From Hymenobacter psychrotolerans DSM 18569 (lineage in GTDB: Bacteria > Bacteroidota > Bacteroidia > Cytophagales > Hymenobacteraceae), in the NCBI RefSeq assembly GCF_900142395.1, contig NZ_FRAS01000008.1, forward strand, positions 102,166 to 166,165: a stretch of 64,000 bases of DNA, in the 5' to 3' direction. Below the pieces are notes generated by a model, which was given only the letters and a program-made list of their open reading frames with translations, searched no databases and had not been told where the DNA came from. Of the stretch, positions 1 through 8,602 are shown piece after piece (the first letter of the stretch is position 1; each line of letters starts with the position of its first letter). Both the position numbers and the translations under genes were made by a program.

Positions 1-422
1 AGCACATCCACCACGCTCGTCCCGACTTCCTTGGAAAACAGCTTGGCTTTCAGCAGCAGCGTAATGTCCTGCAGGCCAGCGCGCTTGTTCACGTAGTTCT
101 GGTCGCGCAGCACCTTCTCGTCGGCGAAGCCCCGCGACTGAATGTAGGGCAGGCTGATAACGGCTTCCAGCTTGTCGGTGAGGCCGTAGCTGCCATACAG
201 GTTCAGCGAGCTGACCTGCACCCGGTCGAAGATGGGCACCCGGTTGATTTTGCCGGGTGCCAGGTACACGGTCTGGTAGCGTTCCTCGGTGCCGGAAATC
301 ACGAAGGAGCCATGGCCCTTGCCCGGCAGAAAGCCGCTCACCAGACTCTGGGCGAGGCCGGCGTGTGCTCCGCCCAGGCTTGTGAGCAAAAAAGTCAACA
401 GAAAGCGGTAGGTGTGTTGCAT
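1..422 (-). CDS. Outer-membrane beta-barrel protein, N-terminal part only (3' end beyond window)
   Basis: The reading frame starts with ATG at 422 and stays open to the window edge, giving 140 residues. It begins with a clear Sec signal peptide (Arg near the N-terminus, a Leu/Phe-rich core, Ala-Gly-Leu-Ala-Gln cleavage region). The mature part has alternating polar/hydrophobic stretches such as LNLYGSYGLTDKLEAVISLP, typical of a transmembrane beta-barrel of the transporter or porin-like type (compare the Phenol_MetA_deg group). Function cannot be fixed from this fragment. It diverges from the fasciclin gene, so 423-652 should hold two promoters. The start is chosen because it gives the signal peptide directly. 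Confidence 0.72.
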   Translation of the reverse strand, partial: MQHTYRFLLTFLLTSLGGAHAGLAQSLVSGFLPGKGHGSFVISGTEERYQTVYLAPGKINRVPIFDRVQVSSLNLYGSYGLTDKLEAVISLPYIQSRGFADEKVLRDQNYVNKRAGLQDITLLLKAKLFSKEVGTSVVDV

Positions 423-652
423 AAAAGGGCAGTAATTGAAGAAGCTGGTCGGGTCGGGAGATTCGGGAAATTGTGCAAGAACAGGGCGCAGGGCTCATGG
501 TTTGAATTTGGGAATCCGTCCGGGCGCTAACTACGAACTACTCAGTAGCATTGGATTTAATCGGGGGTAAATCCGAACTGATTTTATTTTCGTTTCTACG
601 CCGGTTCTTCCCTGGAACCTTGCTCTACTACCGCTTTACACACCGTTTGTAC

Positions 653-1636
653 ATGAAAAAATCCTTACCCGCCTGGCTGTGCAGCCTCGTCTGTGGCACC
701 CTGTTACTGGTCGGTTGCCAGAAAAATGAAGAGTTGGACCCCACTATTGCCGGCATTGCCGTTGCCAATCCGGATTTCCAGATTTTGGAAGACGCTGCCA
801 TCCGGGGCGAAGTGGTCGACATTCTGTCCAATAAGAACCCCAATGACCCCGAAGGCAACTACACCGTTTTTGCGCCCACCAACGCGGCCTTTGCCCGGCT
901 GGGCCTCACTTCCGCCGCCGACCTGCTGGCCCTGCAGAAACCCTTCCTGACGGCCACGCTTTTCTACCACGTCACGGGCGGCACGCTGGCGGGCAGTGCC
1001 CTGCAGCCCGGGCTGGTGTCGCCTTCGGCGCTGGGCCCGGGGCGCCGCATCATCCGCCGGGGCAGCAGCACTTACGTCAATGGCTCGAAGATTCTGGCTA
1101 CCGATGTACAGGCTTCCAACGGCACCGTCCACGCCATCGACAAGGTGCTGCTGGCTACCGGGTCCGACATTGTGCAGTCGGCGGTGGCGCTGAAAGACGC
1201 GCAGGTGTTTACCAGGCCTGAGTTGAGCTTTCTGGTGGAAGCCGTGCTCTACTGCAACCTGCAGGGCGTCCTGACGGCTTCACCCGGCAGCCCGCAGTTC
1301 ACCGTGTTTGCGCCCACCGATCAGGCATTCAAAAACCTGGGCACCGACCTGGGCGTAGCTCTGGACGTGCCGGCCGACATTCGCAAGCTGCCCCAGGCCA
1401 CCGTCACGGCTGTGCTGCTGAACCACGTGGTGCCCGGTAGCCAGTTTACTTCCGAGCTGCCCGAAAATGCCCGCGTGACAACGGCCGGCGGCGGCCAGCT
1501 CATGCTCGGCGCTTTCACCGAAGGCACCCTGACCGTGAAAGGCACCGGCAATGCCTCGGCGGCCGGCATGGTGATTCCCGATGTGCAGTGCACCAACGGC
1601 ATCGTGCACGTCATCGACCGGGTGTTGCTGCCCTAA
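653..1636 (+). CDS. Fasciclin (FAS1) domain lipoprotein, two FAS1 repeats
   Basis: This 327-residue protein starts at ATG 653, directly before MKKSLPAWL; the frame is open further upstream, but that part has no signal-peptide logic. A lipobox (LLLVGC) at about residue 20 predicts a lipid-anchored envelope protein. Two FAS1 domains follow, about residues 35-165 and 185-325. Each has the H1 box (YTVFAPTNAAF and FTVFAPTDQAF), the central YH/NHV motif (FYHVTGG, LLNHVVPG) and the H2 box (NGTVHAIDKVLL, NGIVHVIDRVLLP). FAS1 domains are adhesion modules; the ligand here is unknown. It is probably monocistronic, with the next gene on the same strand 162 bases downstream. Confidence 0.9.
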   Translation: MKKSLPAWLCSLVCGTLLLVGCQKNEELDPTIAGIAVANPDFQILEDAAIRGEVVDILSNKNPNDPEGNYTVFAPTNAAFARLGLTSAADLLALQKPFLTATLFYHVTGGTLAGSALQPGLVSPSALGPGRRIIRRGSSTYVNGSKILATDVQASNGTVHAIDKVLLATGSDIVQSAVALKDAQVFTRPELSFLVEAVLYCNLQGVLTASPGSPQFTVFAPTDQAFKNLGTDLGVALDVPADIRKLPQATVTAVLLNHVVPGSQFTSELPENARVTTAGGGQLMLGAFTEGTLTVKGTGNASAAGMVIPDVQCTNGIVHVIDRVLLP

Positions 1637-1798
1637 GCCAACTTATTGAGCGGGTGAAGCAACGGGTTCAGCGACAGTTTCCGGCTGCCGGGCCAATTGC
1701 TGCCTCAACCTGCCCGGTATCCGCCGTTCTTGCAGCCCCGATCTGCGCCGCCAGCGTTTTGTCTGCCGGCAGGTTCCGTCTTCTGCACATCAGTTGTT

Positions 1799-3355
1799 AT
1801 GAATAAGTTGAGTTCTGCCCTGCTGCGGAGCAGTTTGCTGTGGCTGGTGCTGCTGTGCGGCAGTGCCGCCCGCGCCCAAACGCCGGCTGTCGGCCGCCAC
1901 TCGCTGGAAGGCCAGTGGAAAGGGGCCCTCACAGTACCCGGCGGCAGTCTTCCGCTTATGATTACGGTAACGGAGCTAGCCGATGGCAACCGTTTCGCGG
2001 TGCTGGACGTGCCCATGCAGCGCGTAACCCGGGAGCCCATGACCGTGACGCCCCGCGCCGATACGCTCATTTTCGAGGCCGAGCAGGCCGGCTGCCGTTT
2101 CGTGGGCCACCGCACCCCCGATGGCCAACAGCTGCTGGGTATCTGGCAGCAGCCTGGCTACGCTACGCCGCTCACGCTGCTGTTGGTGCCGCCGGCCACT
2201 ACTGCGGCCCCCAAGACGTTTAAGTTTCCGCCGCCTTACCGCGTAGAAGAAGTATCGGTGCCCAGCGTTACGGACCACCTGCGGCTGGCGGGCACGCTTA
2301 CTGTGCCGGCCGGCGAAGGCCCTTTTCCGGCCGTGGTGCTGGTTTCTGACCAGGATACGCACACCCGCGACGCCCACTACGGCGACTTTGCCCTGTTCGG
2401 CAGTCTGGCCGACTACCTCACCCGCCGCGGGGTGGCTGTGCTGCGGCTCGATGACAGAGGAGTCGGCAAATCGGGCGGCGACTCGACGAAAGTCACCACC
2501 GAAGACCGGATGCGCGACGCCCAGGCCGCCCTGGCGTTTCTGCGCACCCGCCCGCTGCTCGACATTGCGCATATCGGCCTGATCGGGCACGGTGAGGGCG
2601 GCAATGTGGCGCTGCTGGCCGCCACCCAGCCGCTGCCGCCAAACTTCGTCGTGACGCTGGCGGCGGCCGGGCTGCCGGGCCAGGAGCTGCTGACCCGGCA
2701 GCGCCCGTCGTTGCTGCTGCGCGCCGGCACCCCCGATACGACGCTGCTGAGTCTGGCGCGGCGGCAGGAGCAGGCCCGCCTGCAGGCCCAGCGCCAGGCC
2801 GACAAGCTGCGCGCTTCCGGCTCCAATGCGGCTCAGGTGGCCACGTTTCTGGAGCAGCAGCGCATCCGGCAGCGCGTGGAAGACAACAAGCGCCTTGAGG
2901 CCCAGCGCAAGCGTCGCCGCACCATGCTCGACATCATTGCCAACACCGCCAACACGGCCCAGGCGCAGGTCATCGTGGCCAACATGGTGCGGCAGGATGC
3001 GCCCGCGCTGCCGCCGGAAGCCGTGCAGGCCGCCGCCGCCCGCCTCACGTCGCCCTGGTTTCGCTACTACCTCCGGTTTGACCCGCGCGACGAGCTGGAC
3101 AAGGCCAGAGGCGCGATACTGCTGCTGCACGGCACCGCCGACGATATGGTGGAAGCGCAGACTAACCTTGATATTCTGGCGAAAAGCCTGAAAGGCAACC
3201 CGCGCGTGACAGCCCGGAAAATCGAAGGTGCCAACCATCTGTTTCAGGCGCCTACCACCGAGTGGCCGCTGCTGAACGGCCAGCCCCGCCCCGTCATCTC
3301 GCCCGCCGCCCTGGAAACCCTGCATTCCTGGATACTGGCTCGCGCGAAGGAGTAG
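1799..3355 (+). CDS. Secreted alpha/beta hydrolase with Gly in place of the nucleophile Ser
   Basis: The 518-residue protein begins at ATG 1799 and carries a signal peptide ending near ARAQ. Residues about 30-125 form a beta-rich N-terminal domain; residues about 140-518 are an alpha/beta hydrolase of the dienelactone hydrolase/S9-like type. The oxyanion segment (VVLVSDQD), an acidic residue in HGTADDMVE (about 446) and a histidine in GANHLF (about 479) are present. The nucleophile elbow, usually GHSEGG in this group, reads GHGEGG: residue 265 is GGT (Gly), one base from AGT (Ser). The protein may be inactive, may have lost activity recently, or the base may be an error. A long charged helical insertion (about residues 315-395, rich in Gln, Arg and Ala) lies between elbow and acid. 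Confidence 0.85.
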   Translation: MNKLSSALLRSSLLWLVLLCGSAARAQTPAVGRHSLEGQWKGALTVPGGSLPLMITVTELADGNRFAVLDVPMQRVTREPMTVTPRADTLIFEAEQAGCRFVGHRTPDGQQLLGIWQQPGYATPLTLLLVPPATTAAPKTFKFPPPYRVEEVSVPSVTDHLRLAGTLTVPAGEGPFPAVVLVSDQDTHTRDAHYGDFALFGSLADYLTRRGVAVLRLDDRGVGKSGGDSTKVTTEDRMRDAQAALAFLRTRPLLDIAHIGLIGHGEGGNVALLAATQPLPPNFVVTLAAAGLPGQELLTRQRPSLLLRAGTPDTTLLSLARRQEQARLQAQRQADKLRASGSNAAQVATFLEQQRIRQRVEDNKRLEAQRKRRRTMLDIIANTANTAQAQVIVANMVRQDAPALPPEAVQAAAARLTSPWFRYYLRFDPRDELDKARGAILLLHGTADDMVEAQTNLDILAKSLKGNPRVTARKIEGANHLFQAPTTEWPLLNGQPRPVISPAALETLHSWILARAKE

Positions 3356-3486
3356 AATATTATTTTTGTTCAAATTTTTATGATATTGTACAAGTCACAT
3401 TTACAGAGCTTTATTCCTGTTGCATAACAAATGAATACAGTAGGTTTAAGGGTAATCATTTTTCACTATAATTTTAATTCAGAGGT

Positions 3487-4453
3487 ATGCAGACAAAAGC
3501 AAACATCATTCCGGCCCTATTTGTGGGGGGGGGTATTGGCAAGCTGTGAAAAGGAAAGAAACCCGGCTGAGCCTGCCATAGCCCAGCCAACTGTGGCAGA
3601 GATAAGCAGAGGGAAGATGCTCGACCAGTTCGCTAAAGACAAGGCCTGGGCTTCCTTCCTGCAACAGATAGAACACGGCCAGGCGAAAGACCCGCTGGGC
3701 CAGTATGTGAGCAAAGACACGTATCTGGACTTTGCCGGCAACGGTCCGCGCCCAAGCCGCCCCAAGTATAACGCGTACAGCCGGCAGGCTACCGTGTCTG
3801 ACAACGGGAGTATTGCCTTCAACTACGTAACCCCCTGCTCAGTGGACGGGGAGCCCTGTACTGGTGGCGGTGGTTCTGTGCCCCCTACTTTTATAAGCAC
3901 GGAGGGCATGGCACCTTATAGCGGGCCAGATAATCCGAACGGGTATATCTATGATTTGAAGCTGGTTGCGGGACCTTCACCACAGCCTTCGCCTACAGGA
4001 TATACTTTACTCAACCTCGATTTGAATGATCAAGCGGGTGGGGCTTCTATACACCTTACCTTCACGCGCAACCCTTCTACGGTCGAGAACGGAAAAGAGT
4101 ATTACGAAAGCAAGCCATTTGCTACCGGACCGGTAAGTGACATAAAGGTTATGACAGGATGCTGTAGCGCACCTTACCCTGGTTTAAACTACTACGATAT
4201 TTGGTGGTATCCCTCCACTGGTACCAACTGGGGATATAACTTTTGGGAAACACTTGACCTTAATAACGGAGCCTGGGGCAGTCATATCTGGTCGTACCAG
4301 AGTAAAGCGACTGGTAGATCGGCAATCGAAATTGGTATTCTATCTGGTGATAACGACAGAATACAGCCCCCAAGTGGCTGGCAGAAGCGGCCGACGGACC
4401 TAAACCAAGGAGCCGGCGGAAAATTTATTTATTTCTGCGTTAAATCAAGATAA
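3487..4453 (+). CDS. Putative lipoprotein, frame split by a 9-G homopolymer (phase-variable or frameshifted)
   Basis: The family is not recognised. The body of the protein is read in the frame ending at 4453. The only good start, ATG 3487 (MQTKANIIPALFVGG), is in another frame and stops at 3549. The two frames meet in a run of nine G (3525-3533). With eight G they would join as FVGGVLASCEKE, a textbook lipobox with Cys at +1. The mature part is about 300 residues, rich in Pro, Gly, Tyr and Trp, with a Cys-containing GGGG/PCS segment near the middle. In the main frame an alternative start is ATG 3617, which would give a protein without a signal. The local base composition is less GC-rich than in neighbours. 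The gene sits one base ahead of a beta-barrel gene, so the two are likely one transcription unit. Confidence 0.6.
3525..3533 (+). repeat. Poly-G tract (9 G) inside signal-peptide coding region
   Basis: Nine consecutive G lie 38 bases after ATG 3487. Changing the length to 8 joins the start to the downstream frame and rebuilds a lipobox. Runs like this are known contingency loci for slipped-strand phase variation, and are also typical sequencing-error sites. Confidence 0.9.
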
Positions 4454-4454
4454 T

Positions 4455-5183
4455 ATGGTTGTCAGGCTATTGATCATGGGGTTGCTGATAACCAGTGCTT
4501 TGAAAGGTCTGGCGCAAAGCCGGGAAGCAAACCGCCTTCTCTTTTACATTGCCGGTTCGCGTGGCGTAAGCAAACACGTTATGACCTACAATGGTACTCT
4601 AGGAGCAACACCAGGGCACATGTCTTTTGGGCTATGGCGACCAACAGTTGGATTCTTCGTTTCCCCAAGGTTAGCAATTGAGTATAGCTGGCTAAGGAAG
4701 AGAGAGTATTTCGAGCAGATAGGCAGAGGCGTACGGGCAGACGGGAAGCCGATTACCGGAGTGGTAAGAGATGAGAACAGGGCTTGGGCCATCCCCATCA
4801 CTCTACGATACAGAATAAGGCCTCGTGAAAATCAGCGCTTCCAGCTGGAAGCGTTAGTGGGCTTGAGCTATGTTTCGCAGAGTGTTGCCAGCGAATCTTA
4901 CAGAACGGATGATGAGGAAATACTGGACTATTGGTATTTGAAGGCCAAGGGTCGAAACTTCTACGTCATGGCCGGAATAGCAGGTCGCTTCGCCTTAGGC
5001 AAGCATCTGGAAGTCGTCGGGGACTATGGCTTCAATCGTATGCTAAAAAATATGGATGGCGGTGTGTCCCAGCAAGTCATCGGCAACTCAACGGGCCTGA
5101 CGCGCAACCGCAGCATTGGTTTGCGCTACCGCTTTAATTTCAAAATAAACAAACCGGCACCCAAAGAAACCGTTACGGAATAG
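4455..5183 (+). CDS. Outer-membrane beta-barrel protein (porin-like)
   Basis: This 242-residue protein starts at ATG 4455, one base after the stop of the preceding lipoprotein gene. It has a signal peptide ending near GLAQ, and the mature chain is built of beta strands with aromatic girdles (for example FGLWRPTVGFFVSPRLAIEY, and a C-terminal segment with NRSIGLRYRFNFKI). It resembles the small outer-membrane beta-barrel (OMP_b-brl) group common in Bacteroidota. Partnering with the upstream lipoprotein at the cell surface is an inference from spacing. Base composition is less GC-rich than in flanking genes. A strong terminator follows. Confidence 0.75.
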   Translation: MVVRLLIMGLLITSALKGLAQSREANRLLFYIAGSRGVSKHVMTYNGTLGATPGHMSFGLWRPTVGFFVSPRLAIEYSWLRKREYFEQIGRGVRADGKPITGVVRDENRAWAIPITLRYRIRPRENQRFQLEALVGLSYVSQSVASESYRTDDEEILDYWYLKAKGRNFYVMAGIAGRFALGKHLEVVGDYGFNRMLKNMDGGVSQQVIGNSTGLTRNRSIGLRYRFNFKINKPAPKETVTE

Positions 5184-5205
5184 AACGGTTTTGGCTGCTG
5201 CAATG

Positions 5206-5237
5206 CGCCGCCCGGCTACTCAGCCGGGCGGCGTTTT
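5206..5237. terminator. Rho-independent terminator between convergent genes
   Basis: A perfect 12-bp stem (CGCCGCCCGGCT / AGCCGGGCGGCG) with a 4-base loop is followed by TTTT on the plus strand. It ends the 3487-5183 unit and lies just beyond the stop of the minus-strand hydrolase. Confidence 0.85.
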
Positions 5238-5241
5238 GCCG

Positions 5242-6360
5242 TTAAATATGGTCGCGCAGGTACTGGTACACTTCGGGGTTGGAAAGGAGCGTGCCGTGGT
5301 GCAGCTTCGGAAACACGCGGGTACTGATGAGCTGCTCCGGCGGCAGGGCCGGGTCGCCGAAAACGCGGCCTAGGGCGCTGCCGGCGCCCACCAGCCCGTC
5401 GCCGAAGTAGTCGTGCAGGGCGGAGTTGGCGGTTTTCAGCAGGGAGCCGACCAGCACGTGGTAGCGCACCCCGGGCAGCGGTGGCACCAGCGTGCGGGGC
5501 GGAAACAGGTCGTCGGCGTGTGGGTCCTGCCAGTCTTCATCTACCAGAATGGCGTGGCGCAGGTCCTTGATGCCGTTGCTGCGCTTGTCAATCAGGCCGC
5601 TGATGAAGCGGGTGGGCCGCAGGTTTATCTTGCGCAGCACCACGGACGTAAAGTGGCTGTTCTGCTCCAGAAACGAGCCTTCGTTGGGCACGCCCAGCAG
5701 AAACACGTTCGTCAGATGCGTGAGCCAGGAGCCCGCGCTGCCCCGTCCTGAAGTGCGTGCAACGCCTGAATTGGGGGCCGCCCGCGCTGCGTAGTAGCCC
5801 GCGCTCCGGATGACGAGGCCGCCCATACTGTGCCCCACCAGTGTCAGCGCTCCGATGGTATCGGGGTAGGTCTGAAGTAGTTCCGTGAGCAGCGCATCAA
5901 GTAGCTGTCCGTTCTGCGAGATGTGCAGGCCGCTGTTGTAGCGTACATAGAGGCAAATGGCGCCGGTGTCCTGCTGCAGGCGCGGCCCGTAGCGCAGCCC
6001 CTCCGGCGAGCCCGCCTGCCAGATCACCTCGTCGCCCATCAGGCCGTGCAGAAACACTACTACTTTGCGCAGGCCGGCTTCGCCGGGTTCCAGGCGCAGG
6101 TCGGCCACCGGCACGTCGGCGCTGTGGCGGCGGAAGCTCATCTGGATGGCCCGGCGGTCCTGGCGCTCAGCCAGCTGGTCGCCGAAGGCGCCGTTGAGGA
6201 CGGGCAGCGTGAAATGCCGGTTTTCCTGTCCCGTCCGGTACAGGTAGCCCGCCGTGTTGAACGGCAGCAGCGCCGCCCGGCCCATAGCCTGCGTGGCGCG
6301 CTGCCAGCGGGAAGGCTGCTTGTCGGGTTGCGAATCGGGGGACGGCAGGTCGTCGGTCAC
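5242..6360 (-). CDS. Alpha/beta hydrolase, lipase/PGAP1-like
   Basis: The call is a lipase-like hydrolase of about 372 residues. The nucleophile elbow LVGHSMGG is intact, the oxyanion-type motif VVVFLHGLMGDE precedes it, and a C-terminal His occurs in KLHHGTLL; an acidic partner is plausible in the ISTRVF-preceding region but not assigned. The start is uncertain: GTG 6360 (TDDLPSP...) fits the onset of GC-rich coding sequence, TTG 6402 would add 14 residues, and ATG 6285 would give a shorter protein. No signal peptide is evident, so it is probably cytoplasmic or loosely membrane-associated. The substrate is unknown. It is convergent with the beta-barrel gene. Confidence 0.82.
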   Translation of the reverse strand: MTDDLPSPDSQPDKQPSRWQRATQAMGRAALLPFNTAGYLYRTGQENRHFTLPVLNGAFGDQLAERQDRRAIQMSFRRHSADVPVADLRLEPGEAGLRKVVVFLHGLMGDEVIWQAGSPEGLRYGPRLQQDTGAICLYVRYNSGLHISQNGQLLDALLTELLQTYPDTIGALTLVGHSMGGLVIRSAGYYAARAAPNSGVARTSGRGSAGSWLTHLTNVFLLGVPNEGSFLEQNSHFTSVVLRKINLRPTRFISGLIDKRSNGIKDLRHAILVDEDWQDPHADDLFPPRTLVPPLPGVRYHVLVGSLLKTANSALHDYFGDGLVGAGSALGRVFGDPALPPEQLISTRVFPKLHHGTLLSNPEVYQYLRDHI

Positions 6361-6573
6361 GGAATGAGAGTTTGGCGCAGCAGTAGGGCAGAGGTGTAAC
6401 AAGTACGTGCCAGCCCAGGCTTTTGTAAATCTACGCTACGGCCGGTTGCTACGTTGAGCGAGGCCGCTGCCAGCGGGCATTCTACTGGCCAGAACGCCCG
6501 GTTTCTGCTGTCCGGCGCCGAAACGGAAGAGTCCTCCGGGGGAAGTCGCGCAGCAAGGTAGATACAGAAAGCT

Positions 6574-6611
6574 GCGCCCCGGCTACCAACTTCTGCCGGC
6601 GGCCGGGGCGC
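6574..6611. terminator. Hairpin downstream of the T9SS cargo gene
   Basis: Inverted arms GCGCCCCGGC and GCCGGGGCGC lie 18 bases apart, just past the stop of the minus-strand gene ending at 6643. The U-tract on the minus strand is weak, so terminator function is only likely. Confidence 0.5.
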
Positions 6612-6642
6612 GATTGTTCTGTGTTGAGCTGCTGGAAAGGGC

Positions 6643-7614
6643 TTACTTGTTCATGAGTTTCTGCACGGCAAAGCCGTTGGGCGTGTCGAGGCGCAGGGTG
6701 TAGAGGCCGGCAGGCTGCTGCCGCAGGTCGAGGGTGCGGGTGCCGGAGGCGCGGGTATCGGGTTGCTGCTGCGCCACCACGCGGCCCAGCGCGTCCAGCA
6801 CCGTCAGCGAGGCGCTGCTCAGTTCAGTGGTCCGGCCCGCCGCAGACAGGGTGAAGAGGCCCGAGGCGCTGGGGTTAGGATAGGCCTGCAGCGCTGCGGC
6901 CAACTGACCGTTGCGGGTAGCGGCTACCGTACCGTTCATCACCACGTCATCAACTACCAGCGTGGTACCGACCGTGGGAAAACCGGCCAGTCCGGAGGCA
7001 AAGGCAATATGGATGGAGTCGGGGGCCTGCGAAGAAGTGTACTGCAGCGGCACCGTGCTCAGCGTGTAGGCTGTGGCCGGCGTCAGGCGCAGGCTGCCGG
7101 AAGCAATGGTCTGTACTGTGCCGCCCACGGTGCGCGTCAGGGCCACCAGCGCATACGCCGAGTCGGCCAGCGCATTGGTGCCCGTGAGCTTATAGTAGAA
7201 CTGCATAGAGGCCGGGCGCACTGTAAAAGGCAGGCCGCCCACTGCACTAACGTCCAGGTCGTCGGCAATATCAACGGCGGTAGCATCTACAGCGCCCAGC
7301 ACGATGCCGCCCGGCACCGGCCCAACCAACGACCCCAGCAGTGGGTCCAGCTTGGTTTCCAGGCGGGCGGCAAAGGCCCCGGTGCGGCTGCCGGCATCCT
7401 TAGAAGTCGTGACGGTGCTGTAGAAGCCGCCGAAGACGGGCACCTGCTTAATGGCCTCGTCGATGGTGCTCCAGCTTTGCGGCACTTCCAGCGCGCTGCG
7501 CGTAATCCAGGTATCGAGCGTGCCATTCGGGACGGCCGTCGTCTGCGCCGACGCACCAGAGGAGGCCGCGAGCAGGCCCAGAGAAGCGGCAAGGGCAAGT
7601 AAGCGTTTCTTCAT
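6643..7614 (-). CDS. Secreted protein with C-terminal T9SS type A sorting domain
   Basis: The 323-residue protein has a signal peptide (MKKRLLALAASLGLLAASSG, cleavage near SAQ), a beta-rich central domain of unknown function (about residues 25-235) and a typical T9SS sorting domain at the C-terminus: LQAYPNPSASGLFTL, then DALGRVV and GLYTLRLDTPNG, ending in the basic KLMNK. This design is exported by Sec and carried over the outer membrane by the type IX system. The central region resembles carbohydrate-binding-like PCMD or glycan-binding folds only in general character, so no enzymatic role is claimed. The upstream 129 bases are very AT-rich and likely hold the promoter. Confidence 0.87.
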   Translation of the reverse strand: MKKRLLALAASLGLLAASSGASAQTTAVPNGTLDTWITRSALEVPQSWSTIDEAIKQVPVFGGFYSTVTTSKDAGSRTGAFAARLETKLDPLLGSLVGPVPGGIVLGAVDATAVDIADDLDVSAVGGLPFTVRPASMQFYYKLTGTNALADSAYALVALTRTVGGTVQTIASGSLRLTPATAYTLSTVPLQYTSSQAPDSIHIAFASGLAGFPTVGTTLVVDDVVMNGTVAATRNGQLAAALQAYPNPSASGLFTLSAAGRTTELSSASLTVLDALGRVVAQQQPDTRASGTRTLDLRQQPAGLYTLRLDTPNGFAVQKLMNK

Positions 7615-7743
7615 GGCAGTAAAGTGGTTAAACAGTAAGGAATAGGAACTGCGGCAAATGATGCAGACGCCCGGCAGCGGGTTGCCTGTTTATATAAAAA
7701 TAATAATTAGTATATATTTTCGTTGATCAGTGCCTGTTGCTAC

Positions 7744-8583
7744 TTATGGGTTCTGGGTGCGGCGCTTGCCGGCCGTGGAAAGCAGGCCCGCCAGCAGACC
7801 GGTCAGCAGGCCGCCTACGTGAGCGGCATTGTCGGTGAGGCCGGGGCCGTCGAGGCCGCCCACGAGGCTGCCCAGCGCGAAATAAAGCAGCAGCCCCAGC
7901 ATACCGGCCCGTTCCTGCCGGCTTAGCGCCGTGCGCTGCGTCAGTAGCAGCGCCAGCAGCAGCCCGTAGAGCCCAAAAATGGCGCCCGAGGCTCCCACTG
8001 AATTTACGCCCCGGGTATGCCACCACAAGCTGGCCAGGCTGCCCCCGATACCACTCAGCAGATAAATCAGGAGCCAGCGCCTGCTTCCGGCTTTGCTTTC
8101 CGCCATCAGCCCCAGCAGCAGCAGGGCACTCAGGTTGAGGAGCAGGTGCGCGGGCCCGCTGTGCAGAAAGACACTGCTGAGCAGCCGCCAGGGCTGGGCC
8201 GGAAAAAGAGGCGAGAAATTCGACCCCCAGGCCACCAGGTCGGGGCCGGCGGGGGAAAGCAGACTGACGCCGCTCAGGCCCATCAGCAGAAATACCACCA
8301 GATTGGCGTGCAGCAATAAAGGCGTAACGAAAAACCCGCGCCGGGGCCGGAACACCGCGTGCCCCAGCTGCGCCAGCTGCTCGGGCCAGCGGGTTTCCGG
8401 CTCGGGCGGGAGCTGTGCCCGGGCCTGTGCCGGGTCCGGCAGCTCATCCGGAATCAGGCCACGGCGCTGCAGCTCCCGCACTGCGGCTGTGCCCACTGCG
8501 GCCGGGTAACGGGCCGCGTGCTGCGCGAGATAGAGCAGTTCGGCATCCGTTTTATCGGCGAGTGGGCTGGAAGGCGTGTCCAT
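7744..8583 (-). CDS. Rhomboid family intramembrane serine protease with N-terminal soluble module
   Basis: Start ATG 8583 (MDTPSSPLADKTDAELL) gives 279 residues. Residues about 8-45 form a soluble module, KTDAELLYLAQH...ELQRRG, which recurs in the protein encoded at 9762-10622. From about residue 75 there are six or more transmembrane segments. The rhomboid signature is complete: HLLLNLSALLLLG with the conserved His and Asn, GASGAIFG with the catalytic Ser (about residue 197), and NAAHVGG with the catalytic His (about 254). It would cleave transmembrane proteins within the inner membrane. A TACCCTTTG element ends four bases before the ATG, suggesting a leaderless or near-leaderless transcript. 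Confidence 0.93.
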   Translation of the reverse strand: MDTPSSPLADKTDAELLYLAQHAARYPAAVGTAAVRELQRRGLIPDELPDPAQARAQLPPEPETRWPEQLAQLGHAVFRPRRGFFVTPLLLHANLVVFLLMGLSGVSLLSPAGPDLVAWGSNFSPLFPAQPWRLLSSVFLHSGPAHLLLNLSALLLLGLMAESKAGSRRWLLIYLLSGIGGSLASLWWHTRGVNSVGASGAIFGLYGLLLALLLTQRTALSRQERAGMLGLLLYFALGSLVGGLDGPGLTDNAAHVGGLLTGLLAGLLSTAGKRRTQNP

Positions 8584-8587
8584 GTGG

Positions 8588-8596
8588 CAAAGGGTA
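8588..8596 (-). promoter_or_regulatory. Candidate -7 element (TACCCTTTG) four bases before the rhomboid start codon
   Basis: On the minus strand TACCCTTTG-CCAC-ATG is read. It differs from the Bacteroidota TAnnTTTG consensus by one extra base between TA and TTTG. The close spacing implies transcription starts at or near the ATG. Confidence 0.4.
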
Positions 8597-8602
8597 GCTA
8601 GG

